Source: Mycolicibacterium psychrotolerans (GTDB lineage Bacteria; Actinomycetota; Actinomycetes; Mycobacteriales; Mycobacteriaceae). Taken from it: a DNA stretch of 64,000 nt. Both the position numbers and the translations under genes were made by a program. The notes under the pieces were generated by a model that was given only the letters and a program-made list of their open reading frames with translations, was not told the origin of the DNA and did not search any database. Shown in pieces: positions 10,838 through 21,722 of the stretch (its first letter is position 1; each line of letters begins with the position of its first letter). The stretch spans positions 3,286,001 to 3,350,000 of the forward strand of contig NZ_AP022574.1 of the NCBI RefSeq assembly GCF_010729305.1, in the 5' to 3' direction.

Positions 10838-11337
10838 CACGACCGACCTTCGGAGTTCAGGACGTCGAGCCGGCGGGCCGTCCAGTCGGGCAGTGCCTCG
10901 CCTGCGAGGTGGGCTTCGAGACGGTCGAGGTAGGCGTGGGTGCCGCCGCGGAAGCCGCCGGCGCTGCGTACGCCCAGGCCTCGGTGGCTGAACCGCAGCA
11001 GCGTCCCGTCCTGACCGTCGGGGACGAGTTCGTAACGGACGGTACCGTCTTCGACGATCGGCTGCCGCCATTCGTGCTCCAACACGTGCGGCGGATCCCA
11101 CACCAGGATGCGGCCGGTCATCCGCTTGCGTTCTGGCGGCAGGGGCGGCCCGTCGGCAACCATGTCGATCAGCCCGCCCTCGAAAGGTTCGATCGTGGTG
11201 TCTCCGAACCACTCTCGTCGCTGCACGGGATCGGTGATGGCGGCCCAGACGACCTCGACGGGAAAGGGGAGTCGCCGTTCGAACCGCAGGACCGCGCGGT
11301 CCCCGTCGATGGTGATGCGGCCCTCCCGCTCAGTCAT
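10837..11337 (-). CDS. SRPBCC (AHSA1/START-like) domain protein
   Basis: A 166-residue ligand-binding protein of the AHSA1 branch of the SRPBCC superfamily. The strand-helix core reads RFERRLPFPVEVVWAAITDP..REWF, then PPHVLEHEW and the long C-terminal helix THAYLDRLEAHL. Such proteins bind hydrophobic ligands in a helix-grip cavity; in actinobacteria they are very often encoded directly behind an ArsR regulator, as here. The ATG at 11337 overlaps the ArsR stop by 8 bp and lets the domain start normally; the longer frame upstream is shadow. The ligand is unknown. Confidence 0.88.
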   Translation of the reverse strand: MTEREGRITIDGDRAVLRFERRLPFPVEVVWAAITDPVQRREWFGDTTIEPFEGGLIDMVADGPPLPPERKRMTGRILVWDPPHVLEHEWRQPIVEDGTVRYELVPDGQDGTLLRFSHRGLGVRSAGGFRGGTHAYLDRLEAHLAGEALPDWTARRLDVLNSEGRS

Positions 11338-11650
11338 CGGATGTCCCGTGGCTGCGGTGGAGGTGGCTTTCCAACGCGTCGAGGTGACCGGTCCAGTAGC
11401 GCCGGTACTGCTCGATCCAGGCGTCGATGGCCACCAGCCCGTCGGGCCGTAATGCATAGATGCGTCGCTGTGCCTCGGGCCGGACCTCGACCAACCCGAC
11501 CTCGCGCAGCACGCGCAGATGGCGGGAGACAGTGGGTTGCGTCAGTCCGGGAAGGGCTGCGACGAGCTCGCCCGCCGTGCGTTCCCCGTCGGCCAGGCTA
11601 TCCAGGAGTACCCGCCGACTCGGCTCGGCGACCGCCTCGAACACGTCCAT
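11330..11650 (-). CDS. ArsR-family winged-helix repressor
   Basis: A 106-residue ArsR/SmtB-type regulator: winged helix from residue 5 to about 85 with recognition helix TQPTVSRHLRVLREVGLV and wing RPEAQRRIYAL. The metal-binding ELCVCDL motif of arsenic or zinc sensors is missing, so it belongs to the non-metal ArsR group that partners SRPBCC proteins. It heads a three-gene operon with overlapping ends. A palindrome 11-35 bp upstream of the ATG is the likely autoregulatory operator. Confidence 0.92.
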   Translation of the reverse strand: MDVFEAVAEPSRRVLLDSLADGERTAGELVAALPGLTQPTVSRHLRVLREVGLVEVRPEAQRRIYALRPDGLVAIDAWIEQYRRYWTGHLDALESHLHRSHGTSDD

Positions 11651-11660
11651 GGCGATAGTA

Positions 11661-11685
11661 TTGCATCTGATCTATATAGATGCAA
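11661..11685. promoter_or_regulatory. Probable ArsR operator
   Basis: Inverted repeat TTGCATCT (11661-11668) and AGATGCAA (11678-11685) separated by an AT-rich 9-nt centre. The size and AT-rich core are typical of ArsR-family operators, and it sits just upstream of the ArsR start codon at 11650, where it would block the promoter. A TATATAGAT core may also supply the -10 element. Confidence 0.6.
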
Positions 11686-11702
11686 GCGAATGCAGGTGAT
11701 GG

Positions 11703-12503
11703 TCATTGATGGAAATTCCACTGGCCGCAGTCGCGCGCCATCACATCGTTGACGTCGACCCGCATCCCCCCGACCAGCGGGCCCGGATTCGATGCGGTGT
11801 CCACCACCCGCTGATAGAGCACGGCGGCGGGGTGAATCCGGTTGCCCGACCACGCCCGCGTCTGCCACGCCCACCGGTACCCAGGGATGCCCGACTGCCC
11901 GACGACACCGTCGGCGATCGCCCACTGACAGACATCGATACCACCGTAGACGCCGGTGCGCTGCACCCCGAGTACCGCGTTGATACCGCGAAACCACTGC
12001 AGCGCCAAGGTGTTCCAGGTGTTGCGGTCGATGTCCTCGTCGATGGTGAAGAAGACGGGTGCGCTGCGGCCGCCCCCGGCCGCGGTGTGCAACTGCCACG
12101 CGGTGCGCGCGTCGGCGACGCCGCCGGCGTAGCCGCGCGTGAAGTCCGACGGCGCCGTGCCGCCGGGTTTGCCGTACTGGTAGTTGCTGACGATCACCAG
12201 TCCCGCGGCGGTGAGCGCCCGGGCGTAGGGGAGTGTGATCGGCTTGGCGCCGAACGAGGATCCGGGGCGCGACAGCGACACGTAGTTGACCACGCCGGCG
12301 TGACCGGCTGCCCGGATGTCCTGGGCCGGGATCTGGCGTGCGGCGAAGTCGATCAGCGTGGGGGCCGCGGCCGCCGCGCGCGGCGCCCCGGGGCCGAGCG
12401 CAGCCGCACCCAGCCCGGCGAGCGCCGACGCCGCGGTGGCGTAACGCAGGGCGTCCCGCCGCGACAGCAGCCGGATGCCGGGGTCGGCCGGCTGGTCATG
12501 CAC
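11703..12503 (-). CDS. Tat-exported DUF1906 (glycoside-hydrolase-like) protein
   Basis: A 266-residue secreted protein. A twin-arginine signal (SRRDALRYATAASALAGLGAAAL, Arg pair near residue 15-16) ends in AAAAA about residue 47, so export by the TatABC system encoded in this window is expected. The mature part is a DUF1906/Rv2525c-type TIM-barrel: VNYVSLSRPG, VIVSNYQYGKPG, a TIDEDIDRN acidic motif, VYGGIDVCQWA and the C-terminal WNFHQ. Relatives are cell-envelope proteins of unproven glycosidase activity. The start used is the GTG at 12503; no in-frame ATG exists before the signal peptide. Confidence 0.85.
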   Translation of the reverse strand: MHDQPADPGIRLLSRRDALRYATAASALAGLGAAALGPGAPRAAAAAPTLIDFAARQIPAQDIRAAGHAGVVNYVSLSRPGSSFGAKPITLPYARALTAAGLVIVSNYQYGKPGGTAPSDFTRGYAGGVADARTAWQLHTAAGGGRSAPVFFTIDEDIDRNTWNTLALQWFRGINAVLGVQRTGVYGGIDVCQWAIADGVVGQSGIPGYRWAWQTRAWSGNRIHPAAVLYQRVVDTASNPGPLVGGMRVDVNDVMARDCGQWNFHQ

Positions 12504-12585
12504 GGCGTGATGTTAACAATGTGACTGGTGTTACCCGTGTAACCACGCGGTCGCGTCGAGGTTCGGGTTTCACCCCGTTTACCGT

Positions 12586-13011
12586 CTAGAGGTCCCCGGA
12601 ATAGTCGGCAGTGATCCAGCGGTCGGGGCGAACGGTGAACAGCACGCTCTCCTCGTCGCCCATTCCCTGTACGAATGCACGTCCGCCTTCATCGCCCAGA
12701 TAGCGGATGGCGATGGCTTCGCGCACGTCCAGTGGCGCAGGCATCGCGGTGTCGACGACTGTGCCCTCGACGACGACGTATTGGTAGGGCGGCTCTTCCC
12801 GCTGCACGACCAGTGTCACCACACCCGCCTGCCGGATGAGGCGGGCTTTCCGTGACGACGCTCCGGTATTGATTCGGACGTGCCCGTCGGCGTAGTCGTA
12901 CCAGATCGGGACGCTGGCCGGCGGCCTACCGTCGGATGCTGCGACCGCCAGAACTCCGATGTGCGTGTCCGCGAGAAAGCTCTGCCGTTCCTGTTCCGTG
13001 AAGGCCTTCAT
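12586..13011 (-). CDS. PPOX-fold flavin/F420-type protein
   Basis: A 141-residue split-barrel protein of the pyridoxamine-5'-phosphate oxidase-like superfamily: FLADTHIGVLAVAASDGRPPASVPIWYDY, then the RINTGASSRKARLIRQAG loop that contacts flavin phosphate, and a VVVEGTV strand. Many mycobacterial members use F420 or FMN; the cofactor cannot be decided by eye. It stands alone between the Tat-exported protein and the thioesterase, both on the same strand with gaps of 70-80 bp. A catalytic role is uncertain. Confidence 0.75.
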   Translation of the reverse strand: MKAFTEQERQSFLADTHIGVLAVAASDGRPPASVPIWYDYADGHVRINTGASSRKARLIRQAGVVTLVVQREEPPYQYVVVEGTVVDTAMPAPLDVREAIAIRYLGDEGGRAFVQGMGDEESVLFTVRPDRWITADYSGDL

Positions 13012-13078
13012 GGTCGAGCCAACAGAGTCGCTGGCCGCCGTTATTCCGCTACGGACCCGGGAAAGCCGACGGCCATGT

Positions 13079-15666
<2,588 letters not shown>

Positions 15667-15682
15667 CTGTCGGTGTAAATCT

Positions 15683-15732
15683 GTCGGGCTCCTCATCGCG
15701 GCTCGTTCCTCGCCGCTTGATCGTCGCCCGAC
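15683..15732. terminator. Possible bidirectional hairpin between convergent trmI and DUF503 genes
   Basis: Nested inverted repeats: GTCGGGC (15683-15689) with GCCCGAC (15726-15732) outside and GCGGC (15698-15702) with GCCGC (15712-15716) inside. It sits between two convergent genes, where a shared terminator is expected. No T-tract is present, so this is tentative. Confidence 0.35.
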
Positions 15733-15739
15733 GGCTGAC

Positions 15740-16036
15740 TCAGTCGTCGTCGCTGCGCCGGAGCCCGCGCCGCACCGACAGCAGTTCGAACTCCGGCCGC
15801 GCCGCGACCAGCCGTTCGGCGGCGTCGAGCACCGTCACCGCATGCGCCCGGTCAGCGGACACCACGCCGACTCCGACGCCCGCGCGCCGGTGCAGGTCCT
15901 GGGATCCGGTCTCGGCCGCCGACACCGAGAAGCGGTGCGCCAGCTCGGCGACCAGGGGTCGCACGGCAGAACGTTTCTGCTTGAGCGATCGCACGTCGCC
16001 GAGCAGCAGGTCGAACTCCAGCCAGCCGATCCACAT
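15740..16036 (-). CDS. DUF503 family protein
   Basis: A 98-residue protein of the DUF503/YlxP-like family, matching Rv2117 in place. It starts MWIGWLEFDLLLGDVRSLKQKRS, and the family hallmark SLKxKRSxxRPLV is followed by RFSVSAAETGSQDLHRRAGVGV and a C-terminal helix. Relatives are small ferredoxin-like-fold proteins of unproven function, sometimes linked to ribosome or 30S assembly. It lies downstream of the lipoprotein gene with a 3 bp gap and is probably co-transcribed with it. Confidence 0.88.
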   Translation of the reverse strand: MWIGWLEFDLLLGDVRSLKQKRSAVRPLVAELAHRFSVSAAETGSQDLHRRAGVGVGVVSADRAHAVTVLDAAERLVAARPEFELLSVRRGLRRSDDD

Positions 16037-16039
16037 GGT

Positions 16040-16612
16040 CTACGGCGTCGGTGTCGGCGCCGGCGGCGGTGGGGCCGATGGAGGCGGCGGCGCGTCGAGG
16101 GCGAGAAGCTGGTCGGCGGTCTGGCGGGTCAGCTGCCACGATCCGTCGGACGGGGCGAACTCCATCGGAAACGTGAAGCGTCCGCTCTGCGGGTTGGCCG
16201 TCGTGACGATCACGGTCGCGACGACGTTGCCGGAGCCGTTCTGCGACCACGCCAGATCGCGCGCCTCGAAGCTCAGCGGCAGTGCTCCGTTGTCGCGCAG
16301 CGCACTGGCGAAGCGGTCCAGCCCCGCCGCCTCGCCGGCCGTGCCGTTCTCGATCAGCGCGACCTTCTCGGCTCCCGGCAGGGCCGGGTCGGCCAGCCGC
16401 GCCATCACGTCGGTCAACGCCGACGGCTGGGGCAGCGGAGGTCCGCCGGGCGCCGGAGGGGCCGGGGCGGGGATCCCCACCGACGGCGGTGGCGACGTCT
16501 CGACCGACGGAGAGGACGTGGGAGGAGTCGCCGGGCCACACCCGCCCAACGCGAACGCCGCCACGATCGTGGCGGCGCCGCGGAGGAGAACGGGGTGACG
16601 CACCGGCGTCAT
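16040..16612 (-). CDS. lppK: LppK-like lipoprotein
   Basis: A 190-residue lipoprotein. The signal peptide ends in the lipobox LGGC (Cys about residue 25), so it should be lipidated and anchored outside the membrane. A proline-rich linker follows (TSSPSVETSPPPSVGIPAPAPPAPG), then a folded domain of about 110 residues (VMARLADPALPGAEKVALIENG through GSWQLTRQTADQLLAL) and a proline-rich tail. The domain is the MTB12/low-molecular-weight antigen fold also seen in the next gene. Position and features agree with Rv2116 (LppK). Function is unknown. Confidence 0.88.
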   Translation of the reverse strand: MTPVRHPVLLRGAATIVAAFALGGCGPATPPTSSPSVETSPPPSVGIPAPAPPAPGGPPLPQPSALTDVMARLADPALPGAEKVALIENGTAGEAAGLDRFASALRDNGALPLSFEARDLAWSQNGSGNVVATVIVTTANPQSGRFTFPMEFAPSDGSWQLTRQTADQLLALDAPPPPSAPPPPAPTPTP

Positions 16613-16634
16613 CGTTCGGTAAGGATCGGGCGGA

Positions 16635-17123
16635 TCAGCCCAGCATCCCCGCCAACGTGAACAGCGACTGCTGCGAGAGCTGCCAGCCGGTGGGGCTCGG
16701 ACCCTGCACGAAGCTGAGCGGCATCGTGCGGGTCACGCCGTTGGGCAGTGTCGCCGTGACTGTGGCCGTCGCGACATTGCCGTTCTGGTCGACATCGGCG
16801 ACCGTCGCGGTCAGCGGCAGGTAGCCCTTCGCGACCGCGCTGTTGTACTTGGCCGACACGCCGATGCCGCCGATGCGGCCCAGGTCCTGCACATAGGCCT
16901 GCTTGCCGGAGAACGAACCGCCGGAGCCGAGCACGTTGACCGTCTGTGTCAGAGGGCCCGCGAGTTCGGGCGCCGGGGCCAGCGGCGCGTTCACGACGAC
17001 CGGCTCGGCGGCCGCCACGCCTGCACCCAGTGCAATCGAGGTCACACCCACGGCCGCGGCACCCGCGACGGCGGCTGCTGCGGTCCCAGCGGTGAAGCTG
17101 GTAAAGAGGGATTTGAGGGTCAC
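16635..17123 (-). CDS. Secreted low-molecular-weight antigen MTB12-like protein
   Basis: A 162-residue exported protein: signal sequence with a hydrophobic core AAAAVAGAAAVGVTSIALGAGVAAAEP (cleavage after about residue 37), then a single MTB12-like domain (GSGGSFSGKQAYVQDLGRIGGIG, YLPLTATVADVDQNGNVATATV, MPLSF, GWQLSQQSLFTLAGM). The GTG at 17123 has GGAAGGAC about 5-12 nt upstream. The domain is visibly related to the LppK domain encoded 22 bp downstream, so the pair arose by duplication. It is divergent from mpa with a 147 bp gap. The family includes a major culture-filtrate antigen of M. tuberculosis; its biochemical role is unknown. Confidence 0.88.
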   Translation of the reverse strand: MTLKSLFTSFTAGTAAAAVAGAAAVGVTSIALGAGVAAAEPVVVNAPLAPAPELAGPLTQTVNVLGSGGSFSGKQAYVQDLGRIGGIGVSAKYNSAVAKGYLPLTATVADVDQNGNVATATVTATLPNGVTRTMPLSFVQGPSPTGWQLSQQSLFTLAGMLG

Positions 17124-17270
17124 GACTGTCCTTCCGATCGGACGAACTGATGTACAGAGGCTAACAGTGTTGCTGGTGTGTCGAATTCCTAGAGCGCACA
17201 CAAAGGCTGAATCGCCGGTAGCGTTGAAGTTGTTACCGCACCAATATCCGGTGTGGGAAAGGAGCTCAGC

Positions 17271-19112
17271 ATGAGTGAGTCCGAACGTCCCGAAGCCTCT
17301 GATGCCTTCGGGGCATCCCCCCAGAGCCGGCTGTCCGGCGATGACGCTGCCGAGCTGGAGCAGTTGCGCCGCGAAGCGGCCGCCCTGCGCGAGCAGCTCG
17401 AAAGTGCGGTCGGGCCGCAGAGCGGACTGCGCAGCGCCCGCGACGTCCACCAGCTCGAGGCCCGCATCGATTCCCTGGCCGCGCGTAACGCCAAGCTGAT
17501 GGACACCCTCAAGGAGGCGCGTCAGCAGTTGCTGGCGCTCCGCGAGGAGGTCGACCGCCTCGGTCAGCCCCCGAGCGGCTACGGCGTGCTGCTGTCGGTG
17601 CAGGAGGACGACACCGTCGACGTGTTCACCTCCGGTCGCAAGATGCGCCTGACGTGCTCCCCGAACATCGACACCAAAGAGCTCAAGAAGGGTCAGACGG
17701 TCCGCCTCAACGAGGCGCTCACGGTGGTCGAGGCCGGTCACTACGAGTCGGTCGGCGAGATCAGCACCCTGCGCGAGATCCTCTCCGACGGCCACCGGGC
17801 GCTGGTCGTCGGCCACGCCGACGAGGAGCGCATCGTGTGGCTGGCCGAGCCGCTGGTCGCGTCCGAGGATCTGCCCGACGGCTACGACGACGACGTGCTC
17901 GGCGACGACCGGCCGCGCAAGCTGCGCCCTGGCGACTCGCTGCTGGTCGACACCAAGGCCGGGTACGCCTTCGAGCGCATCCCCAAGGCCGAGGTCGAGG
18001 ACCTGGTGCTCGAGGAGGTGCCCGACGTCAGCTACCACGACATCGGCGGTCTCACCCGCCAGATCGAGCAGATCCGCGACGCCGTCGAGCTGCCGTTCCT
18101 GCACAAGGAGCTCTACCGCGAGTACTCGCTGCGCCCGCCCAAGGGCGTGCTGCTCTACGGCCCGCCCGGCTGCGGCAAGACGCTGATCGCCAAGGCGGTG
18201 GCCAACTCGCTGGCCAAGAAGATGGCCGAGGTCCGTGGCGACGACGCCCGCGAGGCGAAGTCCTACTTCCTCAACATCAAGGGCCCGGAGCTGCTGAACA
18301 AGTTCGTCGGCGAGACCGAGCGGCACATCCGGCTGATCTTCCAGCGCGCGCGGGAGAAGGCGTCCGAGGGCACGCCCGTCATCGTGTTCTTCGACGAGAT
18401 GGACTCGATCTTCCGCACCCGCGGCACCGGGGTCAGCTCCGACGTGGAGACCACGGTGGTGCCCCAGCTGCTCAGCGAGATCGACGGTGTGGAGGGACTG
18501 GAGAACGTCATCGTCATCGGCGCCTCCAACCGCGAGGACATGATCGACCCGGCGATCCTGCGGCCCGGCCGCCTGGACGTCAAGATCAAGATCGAGCGGC
18601 CGGACGCGGAGGCGGCGCAGGACATCTTCAGCAAGTACCTCACAGCGGAACTGCCGATTCACGCCGACGATCTCTCCGAGTTCAACGGGGACCGCCGCCT
18701 GACGATCAAGGCGATGATCGAGAAGGTCGTCGAGCGGATGTACGCCGAGATCGACGACAACCGGTTCCTGGAGGTCACCTACGCCAACGGTGACAAGGAA
18801 GTCATGTACTTCAAGGACTTCAACTCCGGGGCGATGATCCAGAACGTCGTGGACCGGGCGAAGAAGAACGCGATCAAGTCCGTGCTGGAGACCGGCCAGC
18901 CCGGTCTGCGCATCCAGCACCTGCTGGACTCGATCGTCGACGAGTTCGCAGAGAACGAGGATCTGCCCAACACCACCAATCCCGATGACTGGGCCCGCAT
19001 CTCGGGCAAGAAGGGCGAGCGGATCGTGTACATCCGCACGTTGGTCACCGGGAAGAGTTCGTCGGCGAGCCGGGCGATCGACACCGAGTCGAACCTGGGT
19101 CAGTATCTGTAG
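17271..19112 (+). CDS. mpa: Mycobacterial proteasome ATPase (ARC/Mpa)
   Basis: A hexameric AAA+ unfoldase that recognises pupylated proteins and feeds them into the PrcBA core. In the 613-residue product, an N-terminal coiled coil (about 18-90, [15 protein letters not shown]) binds Pup. Two OB interdomains follow, then the AAA domain with Walker A GPPGCGKT (297-304), Walker B FFDEMD (Asp375-Glu376) and an arginine-finger region RPGRLDVK. The C-terminal GQYL docks into the 20S pockets; the penultimate Tyr is essential in the family. The ATG at 17271 follows GGAAAGGAG (17255-17263); an in-frame GTG at 17253 has no such site. A TAGCGT hexamer at 17219-17224 may be the -10 element. Confidence 0.97.
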   Translation: MSESERPEASDAFGASPQSRLSGDDAAELEQLRREAAALREQLESAVGPQSGLRSARDVHQLEARIDSLAARNAKLMDTLKEARQQLLALREEVDRLGQPPSGYGVLLSVQEDDTVDVFTSGRKMRLTCSPNIDTKELKKGQTVRLNEALTVVEAGHYESVGEISTLREILSDGHRALVVGHADEERIVWLAEPLVASEDLPDGYDDDVLGDDRPRKLRPGDSLLVDTKAGYAFERIPKAEVEDLVLEEVPDVSYHDIGGLTRQIEQIRDAVELPFLHKELYREYSLRPPKGVLLYGPPGCGKTLIAKAVANSLAKKMAEVRGDDAREAKSYFLNIKGPELLNKFVGETERHIRLIFQRAREKASEGTPVIVFFDEMDSIFRTRGTGVSSDVETTVVPQLLSEIDGVEGLENVIVIGASNREDMIDPAILRPGRLDVKIKIERPDAEAAQDIFSKYLTAELPIHADDLSEFNGDRRLTIKAMIEKVVERMYAEIDDNRFLEVTYANGDKEVMYFKDFNSGAMIQNVVDRAKKNAIKSVLETGQPGLRIQHLLDSIVDEFAENEDLPNTTNPDDWARISGKKGERIVYIRTLVTGKSSSASRAIDTESNLGQYL

Positions 19113-19157
19113 CGCAATCCGCTCCGACGGGGACGGCGGCGGTGGCAGCATGGTCAT

Positions 19158-19655
19158 GTGACCGCGCCGTCGCTGTCCTGGGATGTGGTGTCCGTCGACA
19201 AGCCGGACGACCTCAACGTGATCATCGGCCAGGCGCACTTCATCAAGACGGTTGAGGACCTGCACGAGGCCCTCGCCGGCGTCAGCTCGGCGCTTCGGTT
19301 CGGTCTGGCGTTCTGCGAGGCGTCGGGACCCCGGTTGGTGCGGCGGTCGGGGAATGACCCCGAGCTGGTCGAGCTGGCCGCCCGCAACGCACTGGCCGTC
19401 GCTGCCGGGCACTGTTTCGTGATCTTCTTGCGGGAGGGCTTTCCCGTCAACGTGCTCAACCCGATCAAGGCGGTTCCGGAGGTCTGCGGGATCTTCTGTG
19501 CGACGGCCAATCCGGTGGATGTCGTGATCGCGGTGACCCCACACGGTCGCGGCATCGTCGGGGTCGTCGACGGCGAGGTGCCGCTCGGCGTGGAAACCGG
19601 GGAGGATGCGGTCGACCGGCGCAACCTGTTGCGCGCCATCGGCTACAAGCTCTGA
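19158..19655 (+). CDS. Adenosine-specific kinase family protein (PF04008)
   Basis: A 165-residue protein that matches the small adenosine-specific kinase family across its whole length: LNVIIGQAHFIKTVEDLHEAL, RFGLAFCEASGPRLVRRSGND, HCFVIFLREGFPVNVLNPIKAVPEVCGIFCATANPV and GRGIVGVVDGEVPLGVE. The family is best known from archaea and thermophiles; structures show an adenosine/AMP-binding trimer, and true kinase activity is weakly documented. The GTG at 19158 is the natural start. It sits 45 bp after mpa and 7 bp before a CapK-like adenylate-forming enzyme, so the two are probably one unit. As I recall, neither is at this place in M. tuberculosis. Confidence 0.85.
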   Translation: MTAPSLSWDVVSVDKPDDLNVIIGQAHFIKTVEDLHEALAGVSSALRFGLAFCEASGPRLVRRSGNDPELVELAARNALAVAAGHCFVIFLREGFPVNVLNPIKAVPEVCGIFCATANPVDVVIAVTPHGRGIVGVVDGEVPLGVETGEDAVDRRNLLRAIGYKL

Positions 19656-19662
19656 AGGATCC

Positions 19663-21057
19663 GTGTCCGAGCGCCTCGACCTGCTGAACATGGCCTGGGA
19701 GGCGTGGCGGTTCCGCCGCGGCGACGGCCCCGCCATCGCGGACCGTCAGCAAATCCGGCTGGACGAGCTGGTACACCACGCCCGTACGGCCTCTCCCTAC
19801 TACCGGCATCTCTACCGCAACGTACCGTCAGGACCGGTCGACGTGCGATCACTCCCGGTGACCGCCAAGCGCGAACTCATGGGCCACTTCGACGATTGGG
19901 TGACCGACCCCGACATCACGATCGAGACGCTGCGGCGTGACTTCCTGGCCGATCCCGCGCTGGCGGGTGCGCCCTACCTCGGCCGGTACCACGTCGTGAC
20001 GACGTCCGGCACGACCGGCGACCCGGCGGTCATCGTCCACGACGCACGGTCGTGGGCGTTGTTGTCGCTCGTGGGCAGGCGCGGGGAATGGCACACCGTG
20101 ACGACGCGCCACGTGCTGGGCGGGATGGCGCGGCGCGGGCTCCGCGTCGCCGCGCTCTTCGTCGGCGGTGGTCACTTCGGCGCGGCCGCGGCTCTGGAAA
20201 GCGCCCGGCGACGCAATCCGTCGTTCGCCAAACGGTTCCGGGTGTTCTCGGTGCTGCGTCCGATCGCGGCTCTGGTGGCCGAGCTCAACGACTTCCAGCC
20301 GACCGTACTCGAAGGCTATCCGAGCGCGCTGACGCTCCTGGCTGCAGAACAACGGGCGGGCCGCCTGTGCATCCGGCCAGTCCTGGCGATCACCGCGGGC
20401 GAGGAACTGACCGCCCCGGCCGGTGCCGATATCGAGTCGACGTTCGACGACTGTGTGGTCCAAAACCGTTACGGGTCAGCTGAATTCGTGGCTCTGGGAG
20501 CTCAGTGTTCGGCGGGTCTGTTCCACATCAACAGCGATTGGTTTCTGTTCGAGCCGGTCGACGAGCACTATCGACCGGTTGCCCCCGGAGCCATCTCCCA
20601 CACCGTGCTCGTCACCAACCTGGCCAACCGCGTACAGCCGCTGATCCGCTACGACCTCGGCGACCGTGTCGAACCGGCGACATCGCCGTGCCCGTGCGGC
20701 AACGGGCTGCCCGGGATCACCGTGCAGGGGCGGGCCGGCGACCTTCTGACCTTCGCGTCACCGGAGGGAGAGTCGGTGTGGGTACTACCGCTGGCTCTCG
20801 GAACCGTGGTCGAGGAGACGGCCGGAGTCCGCCGATTCCAGGTGATCCGCACGCAACCACAGACGGTCACGGTGCGACTGGAGTGCGAACCCGATGCCGA
20901 TCCGGTCGGGGTGCGTCGGGCGGTCGATGCCCGGCTTCGTGAGTTCTTCCGAAGCCAGGGCGTCGCACCGGTCGACGTCCGGCACGCCGCGGAGCCACCG
21001 TCGGTCGACGCGAAGAGCGGCAAGTTCCGTCAAGTCTGGTCTGCCACGAGCGAATAG
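19663..21057 (+). CDS. CapK/phenylacetate-CoA-ligase-like adenylate-forming enzyme
   Basis: A 464-residue member of the PaaK/coenzyme F390 synthetase/CapK branch of adenylate-forming enzymes. Visible motifs are the nucleotide loop TTSGTTGDPAV (about residues 108-118), TVLEGYPSAL, ITAGEEL, the acid-binding NRYGSAE, IRYDLGDRV and the CPCGNGLP zinc-knuckle-like turn seen in F390 synthetases. It should activate a carboxylate or phenol with ATP; whether CoA, an amine or a cofactor is the acceptor is not evident. The GTG start is 7 bp after the adenosine-kinase-family gene. Its 3' end overlaps the convergent hypothetical gene by 28 bp. Confidence 0.8.
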   Translation: MSERLDLLNMAWEAWRFRRGDGPAIADRQQIRLDELVHHARTASPYYRHLYRNVPSGPVDVRSLPVTAKRELMGHFDDWVTDPDITIETLRRDFLADPALAGAPYLGRYHVVTTSGTTGDPAVIVHDARSWALLSLVGRRGEWHTVTTRHVLGGMARRGLRVAALFVGGGHFGAAAALESARRRNPSFAKRFRVFSVLRPIAALVAELNDFQPTVLEGYPSALTLLAAEQRAGRLCIRPVLAITAGEELTAPAGADIESTFDDCVVQNRYGSAEFVALGAQCSAGLFHINSDWFLFEPVDEHYRPVAPGAISHTVLVTNLANRVQPLIRYDLGDRVEPATSPCPCGNGLPGITVQGRAGDLLTFASPEGESVWVLPLALGTVVEETAGVRRFQVIRTQPQTVTVRLECEPDADPVGVRRAVDARLREFFRSQGVAPVDVRHAAEPPSVDAKSGKFRQVWSATSE

Positions 21058-21641
21058 CTGTTGGTCAGGTCGTCCTGGAGAACCTGGGCGGCCTGACTGC
21101 TGGTGTCGACGCGCAGCGGATCCTCGAGTGTTCGGGTGCGGTACGACCATCCGTCGGGCAGCGTCAGGCGGGCGGCCAGATGCGGCAGGTCGTCGTAACC
21201 CAACGCGGGGTCGACGATCTGGCTCCACGTCTGCATCACCCAGTGCGCGCCGTCCGGGTCGACGAGTTCAAACACCGGCCGGCCCGCGTCGAACACGAAC
21301 ACCGCGTTGCGCGCCACCGTGTTCGGTACGTACGGAGGCGGATTCATCGACGAGAGCGTGACGACGGCCTGGCGGTACATCTGCAGACCACCGAAGGTGG
21401 CGATCTCGCGGTCGTCGCCCATGTCCTTCTCGATGGCGTCCATCAGCCAGTAGCGCGGTCCGTTGAGCAGAGCGGTGAGCGCGCCGTGCTCCTTGGCCAG
21501 GGCCTCGGCATCGAGCCGGCTCCACAGTTCGGGCCGACAGTCGTTGAGGGGATAGGTGTTGTAGACGGTCGCCTGCGGTCCGTCCGGTCCGGCACTGACC
21601 AGGAGCACCTCGCCGTAACGTCGGCCGCGAAGTTCGGGCAC
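21030..21641 (-). CDS. Conserved mycobacterial hypothetical protein (Rv2114-like by position)
   Basis: A 203-residue soluble protein without a signal peptide or recognisable catalytic motif. The N-terminal GEVLLVSAGPDGPQATVYNTYPLNDC, the central GPRYWLMDAIEKDMG and FGGLQMYRQAVVTL, and a GAHWVMQTWSQIVDP near residue 130 are the most distinctive segments. Its place and orientation between mpa and the DUF-type membrane proteins equal those of Rv2114. The size and motif spacing suggest a single alpha/beta domain. Its last 28 bp are antisense to the end of the CapK-like gene. Confidence 0.7.
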   Translation of the reverse strand: MPELRGRRYGEVLLVSAGPDGPQATVYNTYPLNDCRPELWSRLDAEALAKEHGALTALLNGPRYWLMDAIEKDMGDDREIATFGGLQMYRQAVVTLSSMNPPPYVPNTVARNAVFVFDAGRPVFELVDPDGAHWVMQTWSQIVDPALGYDDLPHLAARLTLPDGWSYRTRTLEDPLRVDTSSQAAQVLQDDLTNSYSLVADQT

Positions 21642-21710
21642 GGTCGAAGAATCTAGTCGCCGACGGGACGGAAAGTGCGTCTTTCAATGCGGCGCAGATG
21701 CCGCACACAG

Positions 21711-21716
21711 TATTTT
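21711..21716 (+). promoter_or_regulatory. Possible leaderless promoter (-10) of the DUF4333 lipoprotein
   Basis: TATTTT ends 6 nt before the ATG at 21723, and no Shine-Dalgarno sequence is present. The local sequence is AT-rich for this genome. Confidence 0.4.
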
Positions 21717-21722
21717 CACAGC

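Noticed and set aside
16635..19736. Very long minus-strand open frame (about 1030 codons) across mpa
   Set aside because: It is the antisense shadow of mpa fused in frame to the small MTB12-like gene. Composition is His/Gln/Val/Leu-rich shadow type without domains; only the C-terminal 162 codons are real.
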